Positions 52,524 through 61,400 are shown, numbered from the stretch's first letter. The stretch: 64,000 bases of DNA from Orlajensenia sp037404875 (GCF_037404875.1 NZ_JBBELO010000026.1:1-64000), one strand, 5' to 3'. A program made the numbers and translations. Notes: generated by a model from the sequence alone, not told the origin.

Positions 52524-52787
52524 GTGCAGGATCCCCCGATCGTCGGTACCCCGACGCGCTGACGATGTGGATGAAGAGTGGAGAGTGTATTGGGAGAGAA
52601 CTCGCCGAAGCAGCGCCCCATTCCCGGGCGACGACGGTTTCTTGCCGGGATTCACGATCACGCTATCGGGACGGGCCGACATGCTGATACGCCGATCGCC
52701 CGGAGCGGATGCGAACGCATCGGCGACGCTGTGGGTACAGTGTGAATCCGCGGCCACCGGTGGTCGCAGGTCGGGAGGGGAGGCAAC
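52524..52787. other. Intergenic region between divergent DHA2 transporter and hydrolase genes
   Basis: No gene supported. It holds a small hairpin GATGC-GAAC-GCATC (around 52708-52721) and TACAGT at about 52735-52740, a plausible -10 for the hydrolase with a leader of about 40 nt. No regulator binding site stands out. Confidence 0.4.
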
Positions 52788-53390
52788 GTGAGCCTGGTCA
52801 TGGTTCCGGGGATCGGTGGGTCGGGCACCGAGCACTGGCAGAGCGTCTGGGAGCGCGGGGATGCCACGGCCATCCGCATCGCCCCGGCCGGTTGGGACGC
52901 ACCCGATCTGGAGGACTGGCTGAGGGCCATCGACACGGCCGTCGCCCGCAGCGTCGAGCCGACCGTGCTCGTGGCGCACAGCCTCGGCACCCTCGCGGCG
53001 ACCGAGTGGCTCCGACGTGGAGGACGAGCGGCGGGGGCGTTCCTCGTGGCCGCACCCGATGATCACGCCCCGGCTTTTCCCGCCCGCGAGGCGTCAACGT
53101 TCGTCGGCCTCACCCGCGAGCGCCTTCGGGTTCCGGCTCTTCTCGTGGCCAGCAGCGACGATCCCTATGCCTCTGTCGAGGCGTCGTCGAGCCTGGCGAG
53201 CCAGTGGGGTGCCACACTCATCGTCGCGGGACCGATCGGCCACATCAACAGTGCGAGCGGTCTCGGAGGCTGGCGTCCGGGACGCGACATGCTCACCGCG
53301 TTTGTGGCGGCCGTCTCAGCGCCCGGCGCCGACGAGCGCTTCAACCGACTCAGCGACCGCCTGGGCGACATCGCGCAGGTCGCTCTCTGA
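52788..53390 (+). CDS. RBBP9/YdeN-type serine hydrolase
   Basis: 200 residues, small alpha/beta hydrolase. Nucleophile serine in LVAHSLGTLAA, acid in VASSDDPYAS, histidine in IGHINSASGLGGW, the typical RBBP9 ending. Substrate unknown; esterase or amidase. GTG start with GGGAGGGGAGG. The last 75 nt overlap the 3' end of the convergent cysteine desulfurase gene, so its C-terminal ADERFNRLSDRLGDIAQVAL is encoded opposite that gene. Confidence 0.88.
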   Translation: MSLVMVPGIGGSGTEHWQSVWERGDATAIRIAPAGWDAPDLEDWLRAIDTAVARSVEPTVLVAHSLGTLAATEWLRRGGRAAGAFLVAAPDDHAPAFPAREASTFVGLTRERLRVPALLVASSDDPYASVEASSSLASQWGATLIVAGPIGHINSASGLGGWRPGRDMLTAFVAAVSAPGADERFNRLSDRLGDIAQVAL

Positions 53391-54458
53391 CGTCGTCGTC
53401 GCCAGCGTGAACCGCACCGCTGTCTGAGCGACCAGGGGCTCGACGCCGATCGCGGTGAGTACGTGCGAGGGTTCGTCGCTGCCCGCCGCGCAGGCCGACC
53501 CGCTCGAGCACAGCACGTCCCTGCGCTCGAGCTCGAGCATCACCGCCTCGCCACTGGTTCCGGGAAAGAGGAACGACGCGCATCCGGGCAGGCGCTGCTG
53601 CGGATGCCCGCTGAGCAGGGCCGTCGGGACGGCGTTCAGCACATCGGCGATCAGACGGTCGCGCAGCGTGCTCACACGGGCGGCTGCCTCCGCGCGTTCG
53701 GCCTCGGCGAGGGCGAGAGCGGTGGCGAAGGCGACGGCACCCGCGACGTTCTCGGTGCCGCTGCGCCGCCCGCGCTCCTGTCCGCCGCCGTGCAGCACCG
53801 GCTGCAGGGGGATGCGGCCACGCACGACGAGTGCTCCCGTCCCCTTCGGCGCGCCCACCTTGTGCCCGGCGAGGGAGAGTGCGTCGACCCCGAGCGTGTC
53901 GATGTCGAGGGCCAGCCAGCCGGCGGCCTGGACCGCGTCGGTGTGGAAGGGGACTCCGGCCGCGCGAGCGAGCGCGGCGAGTTCCGCGATGGGCTGGAGG
54001 GTTCCGATCTCGTTGTTGCCGTACTGCACGCTCACCAGCGTGGTGTCGGGCCGGAGCACGGCCGCGAGCTCCTCGGGCGAGACGCGACCCGTCGCATCCG
54101 GAGCGAGCATGCTCACCTCGAAGCCGTGCTCGGTGCGCAGGTACTCCACGCTCTCGAGCACCGCCTCGTGCTCGAGTGGCGTCGTGATGATGTGCCGGCC
54201 GCGGCCAGACGCGAGGGCGATGCCCTTGACGGCGAGGTTGTCGGCCTCCGTGCCGCCGGAGGTGAACACGACGTCGCCGGCCCGCGCGCCTGTCACCCGC
54301 GCCACGGCGGCGCGCGCGGCCGCGAGGGCCTCGGCCGCGACCTCGCCGAGCCGGTGGTGGCTGGAGGCGTTGCCGAACTCGCCGGTCAGGTAGGGCCACA
54401 TGGCCTCGATGGCCTCGCGCCGCACCGGGGTGCTCGCCGCATTGTCGAGGTAGATCAC
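53316..54458 (-). CDS. Cysteine desulfurase (NifS/IscS-like) of the NAD operon
   Basis: 380 residues. PLP lysine in SLAGHKVGAPKGTG, cofactor motif TSGGTEADN, catalytic cysteine in the mobile loop LCSSGSACAAGSDEPSHV. It removes sulfur from cysteine for Fe-S assembly. GTG start overlaps the nadC stop (GTGA), so it is the last gene of nrtR-nadABC; a dedicated desulfurase there is known to support the NadA cluster in other bacteria. Confidence 0.93.
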   Translation of the reverse strand: MIYLDNAASTPVRREAIEAMWPYLTGEFGNASSHHRLGEVAAEALAAARAAVARVTGARAGDVVFTSGGTEADNLAVKGIALASGRGRHIITTPLEHEAVLESVEYLRTEHGFEVSMLAPDATGRVSPEELAAVLRPDTTLVSVQYGNNEIGTLQPIAELAALARAAGVPFHTDAVQAAGWLALDIDTLGVDALSLAGHKVGAPKGTGALVVRGRIPLQPVLHGGGQERGRRSGTENVAGAVAFATALALAEAERAEAAARVSTLRDRLIADVLNAVPTALLSGHPQQRLPGCASFLFPGTSGEAVMLELERRDVLCSSGSACAAGSDEPSHVLTAIGVEPLVAQTAVRFTLATTTSESDLRDVAQAVAESVEALVGAGR

Positions 54459-55318
54459 GGCAACGCCTGCACGACGACGTCGAGGCCGAGGTCGAGCGAG
54501 CGCACCGAGTGCGTCAGCGCGCCGACCGAGATGACGTCGACGCCGGTCTCGGCGAGAGCCCGCACGGTGTCGAGGCTGACGCCGCCACTGGCCTCCACCA
54601 CGGCGCGCCCCGCGACGAGGGCGACGCCCTCGACGAGCTGTTCGGCAGTGAAGTTGTCGAGCATGATGGTGCCGACGACTCCCGAGGCCAGAACGGGCTC
54701 GATCTGGTCGATCCGATCGACCTCGACCTCGATGTGCGTCGTGTGCGAGAGGCGGGCGGCCACGGCGTGCAGCGCCTCCGTCACGCTGAGCCCGCCCGCG
54801 GTGAGCACGGCCAGGTGGTTGTCCTTCGCCATGACCGCGTCGCTCAGGGAGTGGCGGTGGTTGCGGCCGCCGCCGTCGATGACGGCCGCCCGCTCCAACG
54901 CGCGCAGCCCGGGAGTCGTCTTGCGGGTGTCGACGATGCGTGCCTGCGTTCCCTGCACGGCGGCGACGTACCGGCTCGTCAGGGTCGCGATGCCCGACAT
55001 CCTCTGAACGAAGTTGAGGCCGATGCGCTCGGCCTGCAGGATGCCGCGGGCGGGCCCGCTGACCTCGGCGAGCACGTCACCCGCCTCGAAGGCGGCGCCG
55101 TCGGGCACGCGCTGCGAGAGCGCGATGCGGCCGTCCGTCAGGCGGAAGGCCGCCGCGAAGAGCGCGCTTCCGCTGAAGACGCCGGGTTCCCGCGCGACGA
55201 GGTGGGCGGTCGCGCTCGCCTCGGCGGGGATGAGGGCCTCGCTCGTGATGTCGCCCCATGGGGCGTCCTCCTCGAGAGCGGCGGAGACGATCCGGTCGAT
55301 CGCGGCGGGGTTCAGCAT
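54455..55318 (-). CDS. nadC: Nicotinate-nucleotide diphosphorylase (carboxylating)
   Basis: 287 residues. Quinolinate phosphoribosyltransferase converting quinolinate and PRPP to nicotinate mononucleotide. Motifs: ALEEDAPWGDIT, RIVDTRKTTPGLRALE, GGGRNHR and VEASGGVSLDTVR. ATG 55318 lies 7 nt inside the end of nadB. Confidence 0.96.
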   Translation of the reverse strand: MLNPAAIDRIVSAALEEDAPWGDITSEALIPAEASATAHLVAREPGVFSGSALFAAAFRLTDGRIALSQRVPDGAAFEAGDVLAEVSGPARGILQAERIGLNFVQRMSGIATLTSRYVAAVQGTQARIVDTRKTTPGLRALERAAVIDGGGRNHRHSLSDAVMAKDNHLAVLTAGGLSVTEALHAVAARLSHTTHIEVEVDRIDQIEPVLASGVVGTIMLDNFTAEQLVEGVALVAGRAVVEASGGVSLDTVRALAETGVDVISVGALTHSVRSLDLGLDVVVQALP

Positions 55319-56877
55319 GCGATGGCGTCCTCTCTCGCGGGCACGCGGCCGGCAAGCCCGGGGTCCGCGCTCGGGAAGTCGGCGCGGAAGTGCGCACCGC
55401 GCGACTCCTCCCGGGCGAGTGCGGCGCGCGCGACGAGTCGTGCCACGTCGAGCAGGTTGGCTGTCTCGGCGACGGCCGCCGCGCATCCCGCAGCGGTGTC
55501 GGGCCGCTCGAGCGCGTCGAGGCGCTCGACGGCGGCGCGGAGGCGATCGCCGGTGCGCAAGACGCCGACGTTCTCCCACATGATCGCCTGGATCTCGGAC
55601 CGAAGGCTGCCGTGCGAGTCGGCGGAGTTCGGATGCGACGCGCCGGGTTCAGGCGCCGCGGCATCGGCGTGGCGGCCGTCGGCTCCGCTGATCGGCACCG
55701 GCGCACGAGTGGGGAGCGCCCGCACGGCCCGGTCGGCGAAGACAGCGGCCTCGAGGAGTGAGTTGGATGCCAGCCGGTTCGCACCGTGCACGCCCGTGCA
55801 GGCGCACTCACCGATCGCGAACAGACCGGCCAGGGAGGTTGCGCCGTCGAGATCGGTGGCGATGCCGCCCATCCAGTAGTGCGCCGCGGGCGAGACGGGC
55901 ACCGGCGACGACGCCCAGTCGTAGCCCGCGGCGCGCGTCGCAGCGGTGATCGTGGGGAAGCGGTGCTCGAGTTCCGTGCGGCCGATGGCCGTCGCATCCA
56001 GTCGCACCGGAACACCGCCCTGTGCCGCCATCTCGACGGCGATCGCTCGCGCCACGACGTCGCGCGGGGCGAGCTCCGCGAGCGGATGCACGTCGAGCAT
56101 GAAGCGCTCGCCGCGCTCGTTCACGAGCACGGCTCCTTCTCCACGGACCGCCTCGGAGACGAGCGGGGTGCCGGGGATGGCGAGAGCGGTGGGATGGAAC
56201 TGCACGAACTCGAGATCGGCCAGTTGCGCTCCCGCGCGCCAGGCCGCCGCGACTCCGTCGGCGGTGGCCACCGCAGGGTTGGTCGTGTGGGCGTAGAGCT
56301 GGCCGGCGCCTCCGGTGGCGAGGATCACGGCATCGGCGAACACGTCGAACCTGGTCGGCACCTCGGCCGAGGTCGGGAGCAGGGTGGCGCCCGTGACGGC
56401 GCCCGCCGCATCCGTCAGCAGGTCGAGGAGCATCGTGTGCTCGAAGATCTGCACGGCACGCGCGCGAACGGATGCGATCAGCGCCTGCTCGATGGCGGCA
56501 CCCGTCGCATCGCCGCCGGCGTGCAGCACCCGCGCACGCACGTGGGCGGCCTCCAAGCCGCGGGCCAGTGCCGCGCCGTCGGAGTCGAAGCGCACGCCGA
56601 AACGGATGAGGTCGCGAACGCGCGCCGGCCCCTCGTCCACGAGCACGCGCACGGCGTTCACGTCGCAGATGCCGTCGCCGGCCGCGAGGGTGTCGAGCAT
56701 GTGGCTGTCGGTGGAGTCATCCGGAAAGAGGGCGGCCGCGATGCCGCCCTGGGCGTACGCCGTGTTGCTCGCGGCCAGCGCGCCCTTGGTCACGAGCTGG
56801 ACCTCGTGGCCGGCATCCGCGGCGCGCACCGCGGCGAACAGCCCGGCGAGGCCGCTGCCGATGACGAGCACGCGCAT
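55312..56877 (-). CDS. nadB: L-Aspartate oxidase
   Basis: 521 residues, FAD enzyme oxidising aspartate to iminoaspartate for NadA. Dinucleotide fold RVLVIGSGLAGLFAAVRAA, SNTAYAQGGIAAAL, active-site HPTALAIPG, the EMAAQGG..RLDATAIG segment and HGANRLASNSLLEA. The ATG is 2 nt after the nadA stop. A Pro/Ala/His-rich insert (residues ~395-425, SGADGRHADAAAPEPG) is not typical of the enzyme. Confidence 0.96.
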   Translation of the reverse strand: MRVLVIGSGLAGLFAAVRAADAGHEVQLVTKGALAASNTAYAQGGIAAALFPDDSTDSHMLDTLAAGDGICDVNAVRVLVDEGPARVRDLIRFGVRFDSDGAALARGLEAAHVRARVLHAGGDATGAAIEQALIASVRARAVQIFEHTMLLDLLTDAAGAVTGATLLPTSAEVPTRFDVFADAVILATGGAGQLYAHTTNPAVATADGVAAAWRAGAQLADLEFVQFHPTALAIPGTPLVSEAVRGEGAVLVNERGERFMLDVHPLAELAPRDVVARAIAVEMAAQGGVPVRLDATAIGRTELEHRFPTITAATRAAGYDWASSPVPVSPAAHYWMGGIATDLDGATSLAGLFAIGECACTGVHGANRLASNSLLEAAVFADRAVRALPTRAPVPISGADGRHADAAAPEPGASHPNSADSHGSLRSEIQAIMWENVGVLRTGDRLRAAVERLDALERPDTAAGCAAAVAETANLLDVARLVARAALAREESRGAHFRADFPSADPGLAGRVPAREDAIAC

Positions 56878-56879
56878 GA

Positions 56880-58211
56880 TCAGGCCCCCGCCAGCGCAGC
56901 CACGGGGCCGACCGGAGGCTTGGCGGCCAGCATCCGCTCGAGGGCGACGCGCGCGGGCTCCGCGACGTCGGCGGCCACGGTGATGCGGTTGACGACCTCG
57001 CCGTGCACGAGTGATTCGAGCACCCACGCGAGGTAGCCCGGGTGGATGCGGTACATCGTCGAGCAGGGGCAGATCACCGGATCGAGGCAGAAGATGGTGT
57101 GCTGGGGGTACTGGGCGGCGAGGCGCTGCACGAGGTTGATCTCGGTGCCGATCGCGAAGGTCGAGCCATCGGGAGCCGCGGCGATCGCCTTGGTGATGTA
57201 GTCGGTCGAGCCGTACTCGTCGGCCGCGTCGACGACGGCCATCGGGCACTCGGGGTGCACGATCACGCGAACGCCCGGGTGGTCGATGCGCGCCCGCGCG
57301 ATCTGGTCGACGGTGAAGCGCTTGTGCACGCTGCAGAAACCGTGCCACAGGATGACGCGGGCGTCGTTGAGCGCAGCCGCGTCGTTGCCGCCGAGGGGGC
57401 GGCGCGGGTTCCACATCGGCATCCGCTCGAGCGGAACGCCCATGGCCTTGGCCGTGTTGCGGCCGAGGTGCTGGTCGGGGAAGAACAGCACCCGCTGACC
57501 GCGTTCGAAGGCCCACTCGAGCACCGTCTCGGCGTTCGAGGAGGTGCAGACGATGCCGCCGTGCTCTCCGCAGAAGCCCTTGAGCGCCGCGGACGAGTTC
57601 ATGTAGGTGACGGGGATGACCGGAACCCGGCCCTCGGCATCCGGCTCGGTCCCGTAGAGGTCCTCCAGCGCCTCCCAGCACTCCTGCACGGAGTCGATGT
57701 CGGCCATGTCGGCCATCGAGCAGCCCGCGGCGAGGTTCGGCAGGATGACCGCCTGCTCGGGCGCGGAGAGCACGTCGGCGGTCTCGGCCATGAAGTGCAC
57801 GCCGCAGAAGATGATCGCCTCGGCGTCCGGCTTCGCCTGTGCCGCCTTGGCGAGCTGGAAGGAGTCCCCGACGAAGTCGGCGTACTGCACGACCTCGTCG
57901 CGCTGGTAGAAGTGCCCCAGAATGACGGCCCGGTCACCGAGCGTCTTCTTGGCCGCGCGGATGCGCACGTCGAGCTCGAGTCCGGATGCCGCGCGGTACT
58001 CCCGCGGCAGCTCGCCCTGGCGCGGCGACCCGACCGGAATCACGTCGCCCATCGACGAACCCGGCCCATAGCCCGGCGCGCCGCGATCGAACTCCCACGG
58101 GCCCTTCGCGAGCTCGGGCGTGCACGTGCTGCCCGTCGACGTTCCGCCCTCGACCGATCGGATGACGAAGTCGACGGAGGCGGGCACGGGGCGGGTCTCG
58201 ATGATGCTCAC
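56880..58211 (-). CDS. nadA: Quinolinate synthase A
   Basis: 443 residues, [4Fe-4S] enzyme condensing iminoaspartate and dihydroxyacetone phosphate. Motifs: LGHFYQRDEVVQYADFVGDS, FCGVHFMAETA, NLAAGCSMADMAD, VHPECPMAVVDAA, and CLDPVICPCSTMY. Long form with an N-terminal extension of ~75 residues, as in other actinobacteria. GTG 58211 overlaps the nrtR stop (GTGA). Confidence 0.96.
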   Translation of the reverse strand: MSIIETRPVPASVDFVIRSVEGGTSTGSTCTPELAKGPWEFDRGAPGYGPGSSMGDVIPVGSPRQGELPREYRAASGLELDVRIRAAKKTLGDRAVILGHFYQRDEVVQYADFVGDSFQLAKAAQAKPDAEAIIFCGVHFMAETADVLSAPEQAVILPNLAAGCSMADMADIDSVQECWEALEDLYGTEPDAEGRVPVIPVTYMNSSAALKGFCGEHGGIVCTSSNAETVLEWAFERGQRVLFFPDQHLGRNTAKAMGVPLERMPMWNPRRPLGGNDAAALNDARVILWHGFCSVHKRFTVDQIARARIDHPGVRVIVHPECPMAVVDAADEYGSTDYITKAIAAAPDGSTFAIGTEINLVQRLAAQYPQHTIFCLDPVICPCSTMYRIHPGYLAWVLESLVHGEVVNRITVAADVAEPARVALERMLAAKPPVGPVAALAGA

Positions 58212-58990
58212 TGCTGTTCTCCTGTTCGGGTGACGCGTTCGCGGCCGAGGGGTCCCCGGTCGGCGAGGTCGACGGATGCCTCGTAGCGGTAGAGCCGCGC
58301 GGGGCGGTGGCGGGTGCCGGACTGCAGCTCGCCGGTCGGCACGACGGTTCCCGACGCCTCGACCGTGCGACGGAAGTTCGCGGGGTCCAGGGTGCGCTGC
58401 AGCACGGCTTCGTGCACCTCGCGCAGTTCGGCCAGCGTGAACGTCTCACCGAGGAAGGCGTGGGCGATGCGGGCGTACTCGACCTTCGTGCGCAGCCGCC
58501 AGAGCGCGTACTCGACGATGCGATTGTGATCGAAGGCCAGGGCGGGCAGCTGGTCGGCGGCGAACCAGCGCACGTTCTCGCCGACGGCGGCGCGCTCCGC
58601 CTCGGAGGACTGCACGAGTGCCCAGTACACGACCGAGATCACGCGGCGGCCGGGGGAGCGGCCGAGGTCGCCGAAGGTGTACAGCTGCTCGAGGTAGGTG
58701 GGCGCCAGCCCCGTTGTCTCGCCGAGCGTGCGGGCGGCGGCGGTCACGAGCTCCTCATCGGTGGGCAGCCACCCGCCCGGAAGCGCCCAGAGGTTCTGCT
58801 GCGGCTGACGGATGCGGCGCACGAGCGGCGTCCAGAGCGTCATCCGGCCGGTGGCCTCGTCAGGTCGGAGCGCGAAGATGACCGTCGAGACAGCGAGGGC
58901 CGCACCCGTGCCGGCTTCGGGTGCCCGTTCAGGCCCCGTCTGCGCTGCGCTCATGCTCGCGATCCGATCGTTCAGCCGAGTAATGGTCAT
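58208..58990 (-). CDS. nrtR: NrtR-type transcriptional regulator (degenerate Nudix plus winged helix)
   Basis: 260 residues. The N-terminal Nudix fold has GGWLPTDEELVTAAARTLGETTGL, in which the consensus RExxEE is RTLGET, so hydrolase activity is doubtful. The C-terminal winged helix (residues ~165-240) includes YARIAHAFLGETFTLAELREVHEAVL and DPANFRRTVEASG. NrtR repressors sense ADP-ribose and control NAD synthesis. First gene of nrtR-nadABC-nifS; autoregulation is suggested by palindromes over its promoter. Start ATG 58990 is probable; ATG 58954 is an alternative. Confidence 0.88.
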   Translation of the reverse strand: MTITRLNDRIASMSAAQTGPERAPEAGTGAALAVSTVIFALRPDEATGRMTLWTPLVRRIRQPQQNLWALPGGWLPTDEELVTAAARTLGETTGLAPTYLEQLYTFGDLGRSPGRRVISVVYWALVQSSEAERAAVGENVRWFAADQLPALAFDHNRIVEYALWRLRTKVEYARIAHAFLGETFTLAELREVHEAVLQRTLDPANFRRTVEASGTVVPTGELQSGTRHRPARLYRYEASVDLADRGPLGRERVTRTGEQQ

Positions 58991-59024
58991 GATGACCGTA
59001 ACTCGAGGCTCACCTTACAGTCAA
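58985..59024 (-). promoter_or_regulatory. Promoter of the nrtR-nad operon with candidate NrtR sites
   Basis: On the minus strand TTGACT (59019-59024), 18-bp spacer, TACGGT (58995-59000), the only well-formed -35/-10 pair seen in this part of the window. Two inverted repeats overlap it: TGACTGTAA/TTACGGTCA (59015-59023 with 58993-59001, 8 of 9 match) and GGTCAT-C-ATGACC (58985-58997), covering the start codon. Confidence 0.6.
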
Positions 59025-59166
59025 TCCGACCAGAACTCCAAACCGAGGGCGTGTCGGTTACACCGCGGAGAGGGGTTGCGCCAGGCCTCCCGCCGTGGGG
59101 CCGAATGCACTTGAATGGTGGGAGAGCCTGGGGCCGGTCCCGGGCGACGGCAGAGCGGGTGATGTG

Positions 59167-59550
59167 ATGGCCGACTGGACTCCAGAGGAACTGCAGAAGA
59201 TCGGTGCGGCGGAAGAGATCGGCATCGCCTCTCGACGCGCCGACGGATCGCTGCGTCCATACGTCACCATCTGGGCGGTCAGGGCGGGCGACGAGCTCTA
59301 CGTCCGTTCCGCCTACGGCTCGGACAACCCGTGGTACCGTCGCGCGCTCGCCAGCGGGCGGGGCAGCATCCGCGCCGCGGGAGTGGAACGCGACGTCGAG
59401 TTCGCGGATGCCGAGGACGCCGCCCAGGACGACATCGACGCGGCGTACCACGCCAAGTACGACCGGCACGGTCCGCGCATCGTGGGGACGGTCGTCGGTG
59501 AGAAGTCGCACGGCGTGACCCTGAGGCTGGTGCCCGTCGACGCGTCCTGA
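59167..59550 (+). CDS. DUF2255 family protein
   Basis: 127 residues. Characteristic: WTPEELQKIGAAEEIGIASRRADGSLRPYVTIWAVR, SAYGSDNPWYRRAL and AYHAKYDRHGPRIV. Related to the FMN-binding split-barrel nitroreductase-like deazaflavin family, so may bind a flavin or F420; function unknown. ATG 59167 chosen by homology. Upstream a hairpin CCAGGCCTCCC (59081-59091) / GGGAGAGCCTGG (59120-59131) lies in the leader. Confidence 0.82.
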   Translation: MADWTPEELQKIGAAEEIGIASRRADGSLRPYVTIWAVRAGDELYVRSAYGSDNPWYRRALASGRGSIRAAGVERDVEFADAEDAAQDDIDAAYHAKYDRHGPRIVGTVVGEKSHGVTLRLVPVDAS

Positions 59551-59567
59551 GGCCGTCGGGGTGCCGC

Positions 59568-59573
59568 TAGACT
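59568..59573 (+). promoter_or_regulatory. -10 hexamer TAGACT of the gcv operon
   Basis: Would start transcription near 59580, giving a ~260-nt leader that contains the whole glycine riboswitch. Confidence 0.5.
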
Positions 59574-59607
59574 GGCCCCACAATCTCATATCGGGCCATC
59601 GACGCCT

Positions 59608-59793
59608 TGCGGGAGAGCCGGTTCGCCGGCACCGACGGAGCAAGCCTCCCCGCCAATCTCTCAGGTCACCACACCGCAAAGACGAGGCCACTCTGAAAAG
59701 CGGATGCCTGCCGTACAGGGCATCCCGCCGACGGTGAAAGCTCCCCGCGACGAACGCGAAGCGAAACTCTCAGGCAGAAACGACAGAGGGGGA
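59608..59793 (+). promoter_or_regulatory. Tandem glycine riboswitch
   Basis: Two consecutive gcvT-type aptamers. Aptamer 1 (about 59608-59700): GCGGGAGAG, ACCGACGGAGCAAG, CCAATCTCTCAGG and the closing CACTCTGAAAAG. Aptamer 2 (about 59701-59793): GCCGACGGTGAAAGCTC, GAAACTCTCAGGCA and GACAGAGGGGGA. The order, spacing and following gcvTHP genes match the known glycine riboswitch, which turns expression on when glycine is abundant. Confidence 0.93.
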
Positions 59794-59840
59794 GTTCCCA
59801 GCGGTCTCGACCGCGCCGCTTGCGCATCCCTGGAGAACTC
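59792..59840 (+). promoter_or_regulatory. Expression platform: hairpin covering the gcvT ribosome-binding site
   Basis: GAGTTCCCAG (59792-59801) can pair with CTGGAGAACTC (59830-59840) with one bulged base. The second strand includes the GGAGAA Shine-Dalgarno and ends at the GTG. GCGGTC-TC-GACCGC (59801-59814) forms an inner stem. The first strand overlaps the end of aptamer 2, so glycine binding could free the site. Confidence 0.55.
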
Positions 59841-60995
59841 GTGTCCGACCGACTCAGCCCCCTGCACCAGACGCACGTCGATGCCGGCGCGAGCTTCACC
59901 GACTTCGCCGGCTGGCAGATGCCGGTGCGCTACTCGAGCGATCTCGCCGAGCACCACGCCGTGCGCACCCACGCGGGCCTCTTCGACCTGTCCCACATGG
60001 GGGAGATCCTCGTGGTCGGGCCCGAGGCTGCCGCCTCGCTCGACTACGCGCTCGCCGGCGCGCTCTCGGCCATCGAGATCGGCCAGGCGAAGTACACCCT
60101 GCTGCTGGGTCGCGAGGGCGGCGTGCTCGATGACCTCGTGGTCTACCGCACCGGCGAGGACCGCTACCTCGTGGTCGCGAACGCCTCCAACCGCGAACTC
60201 GTGGCCGAGGAGCTGCGCGATCGCACAGCGCCGTTCGAGGCCGACGTGCAGGACGAGAGCGATGAGATCGCGCTCATCGCTCTCCAGGGGCCCGAGGCCC
60301 TCGACATCCTGCAGCAGACCCCTGGATTCGGAGTGCAGGGCCCTGGCAACGACGCCGACGACTTCATCGCGGCCGTCGCCGCGCTGCGCTACTACCGCTG
60401 CATCGCCGCGGAGTTCGAGGGTGGCCCGGTGCTCGTTGCCCGCACCGGCTACACCGGCGAGGACGGCTTCGAGATCTACGTCGGCGTCGCGCGTGCCGCG
60501 CGCATCTGGCGGGCACTGCAGGAGACCGGCGGCCCCCGCGTGGTGCCGGCCGGCCTGGCCAGCCGCGACACCCTTCGACTCGAGGCCGGGATGCCGTTGT
60601 ACGGACATGAGCTGGGAACCGACATCCATCCCGCCCAAGCCGGCCTCGGCCGGGTCGTGGCCCTCGCCAAGAAGGGCGATTTCGTCGGCAGATCGGCCGC
60701 CGAGGCCGGCCCCGACGGGGACGCGCCCGTGCTCGTCGGCCTCGCGGCGGAGGGCCGCCGCGCGGGCAGGGCCGGCTACGACGTCTACGCGACCCCGGCT
60801 GCCGAGGGCGACGATGAGCCGCCAGCCGGAATCGTGACGAGCGGAGCGCTCTCGCCGACACTCGGGCATCCGATCGCCATGGCCTATGTTCACCCCGACC
60901 TGGCTGCCGAGGGCACGGAGCTCTACATCGACGTGCGCGGGACCCGCATCCCCGCCAGAGTCGTGCCCCTTCCCTTCTACAAGCGCCAGAAGTAA
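59841..60995 (+). CDS. gcvT: Aminomethyltransferase (glycine cleavage T protein)
   Basis: 384 residues. Tetrahydrofolate-dependent transfer of the aminomethyl carbon from H-lipoyl. Motifs: HVDAGASFTDFAGWQMPVRY, GLFDLSHMGEI, RTGYTGEDGFEIYV, GLASRDTLRLEAGMPLYGHEL and GIVTSGALSPTLG. GTG 59841 with TGGAGAA upstream; that site is occluded by the hairpin described above. Next gene starts 24 nt after the stop. Confidence 0.97.
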   Translation: MSDRLSPLHQTHVDAGASFTDFAGWQMPVRYSSDLAEHHAVRTHAGLFDLSHMGEILVVGPEAAASLDYALAGALSAIEIGQAKYTLLLGREGGVLDDLVVYRTGEDRYLVVANASNRELVAEELRDRTAPFEADVQDESDEIALIALQGPEALDILQQTPGFGVQGPGNDADDFIAAVAALRYYRCIAAEFEGGPVLVARTGYTGEDGFEIYVGVARAARIWRALQETGGPRVVPAGLASRDTLRLEAGMPLYGHELGTDIHPAQAGLGRVVALAKKGDFVGRSAAEAGPDGDAPVLVGLAAEGRRAGRAGYDVYATPAAEGDDEPPAGIVTSGALSPTLGHPIAMAYVHPDLAAEGTELYIDVRGTRIPARVVPLPFYKRQK

Positions 60996-61019
60996 ACCCC
61001 CCTCGAGAGGACGCAGCAC

Positions 61020-61394
61020 GTGGCTGACAAGACCGAACTGAAGTACACCGCCGAGCACGAGTGGGTGCTCGTCGAGGGGGAGATCGCCACCATCGGCATC
61101 ACCGCCTACGCAGCCGACAAGCTCGGCGACGTCGTGTTCGTCGACCTGCCGAGCGTCGGCACCGAGATCTCGGGTGGCACCGTCGTCGGCGAGATCGAGT
61201 CCACGAAATCGGTCGGAGAGCTGTTCGCGCCGGTCGACGGTGAGGTCACCGAGACCAACGATGCGGTCACGGCGAGCCCGGAACTGCTGAACAGCGACCC
61301 CTTCGGCGAGGGCTGGCTCGTCAAGGTGCGGTTCACCGAGCTGCCCCCGCTGCTCTCGTTCGACGAGTACTCGGCGATCGTCGGCGGAGAGTAA
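61020..61394 (+). CDS. gcvH: Glycine cleavage H protein
   Basis: 124 residues. The lipoylated lysine is K63 in GEIESTKSVGELFAPVDGEV; the beginning YTAEHEWVLVEGEIATIGIT and DKLGDVVFVDLPSVG are canonical. Shuttles the aminomethyl group between P, T and L proteins. GTG start with GAGAGGA upstream. The gcvP ATG is 6 nt after its stop. Confidence 0.97.
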   Translation: MADKTELKYTAEHEWVLVEGEIATIGITAYAADKLGDVVFVDLPSVGTEISGGTVVGEIESTKSVGELFAPVDGEVTETNDAVTASPELLNSDPFGEGWLVKVRFTELPPLLSFDEYSAIVGGE

Positions 61395-61400
61395 GGCACG

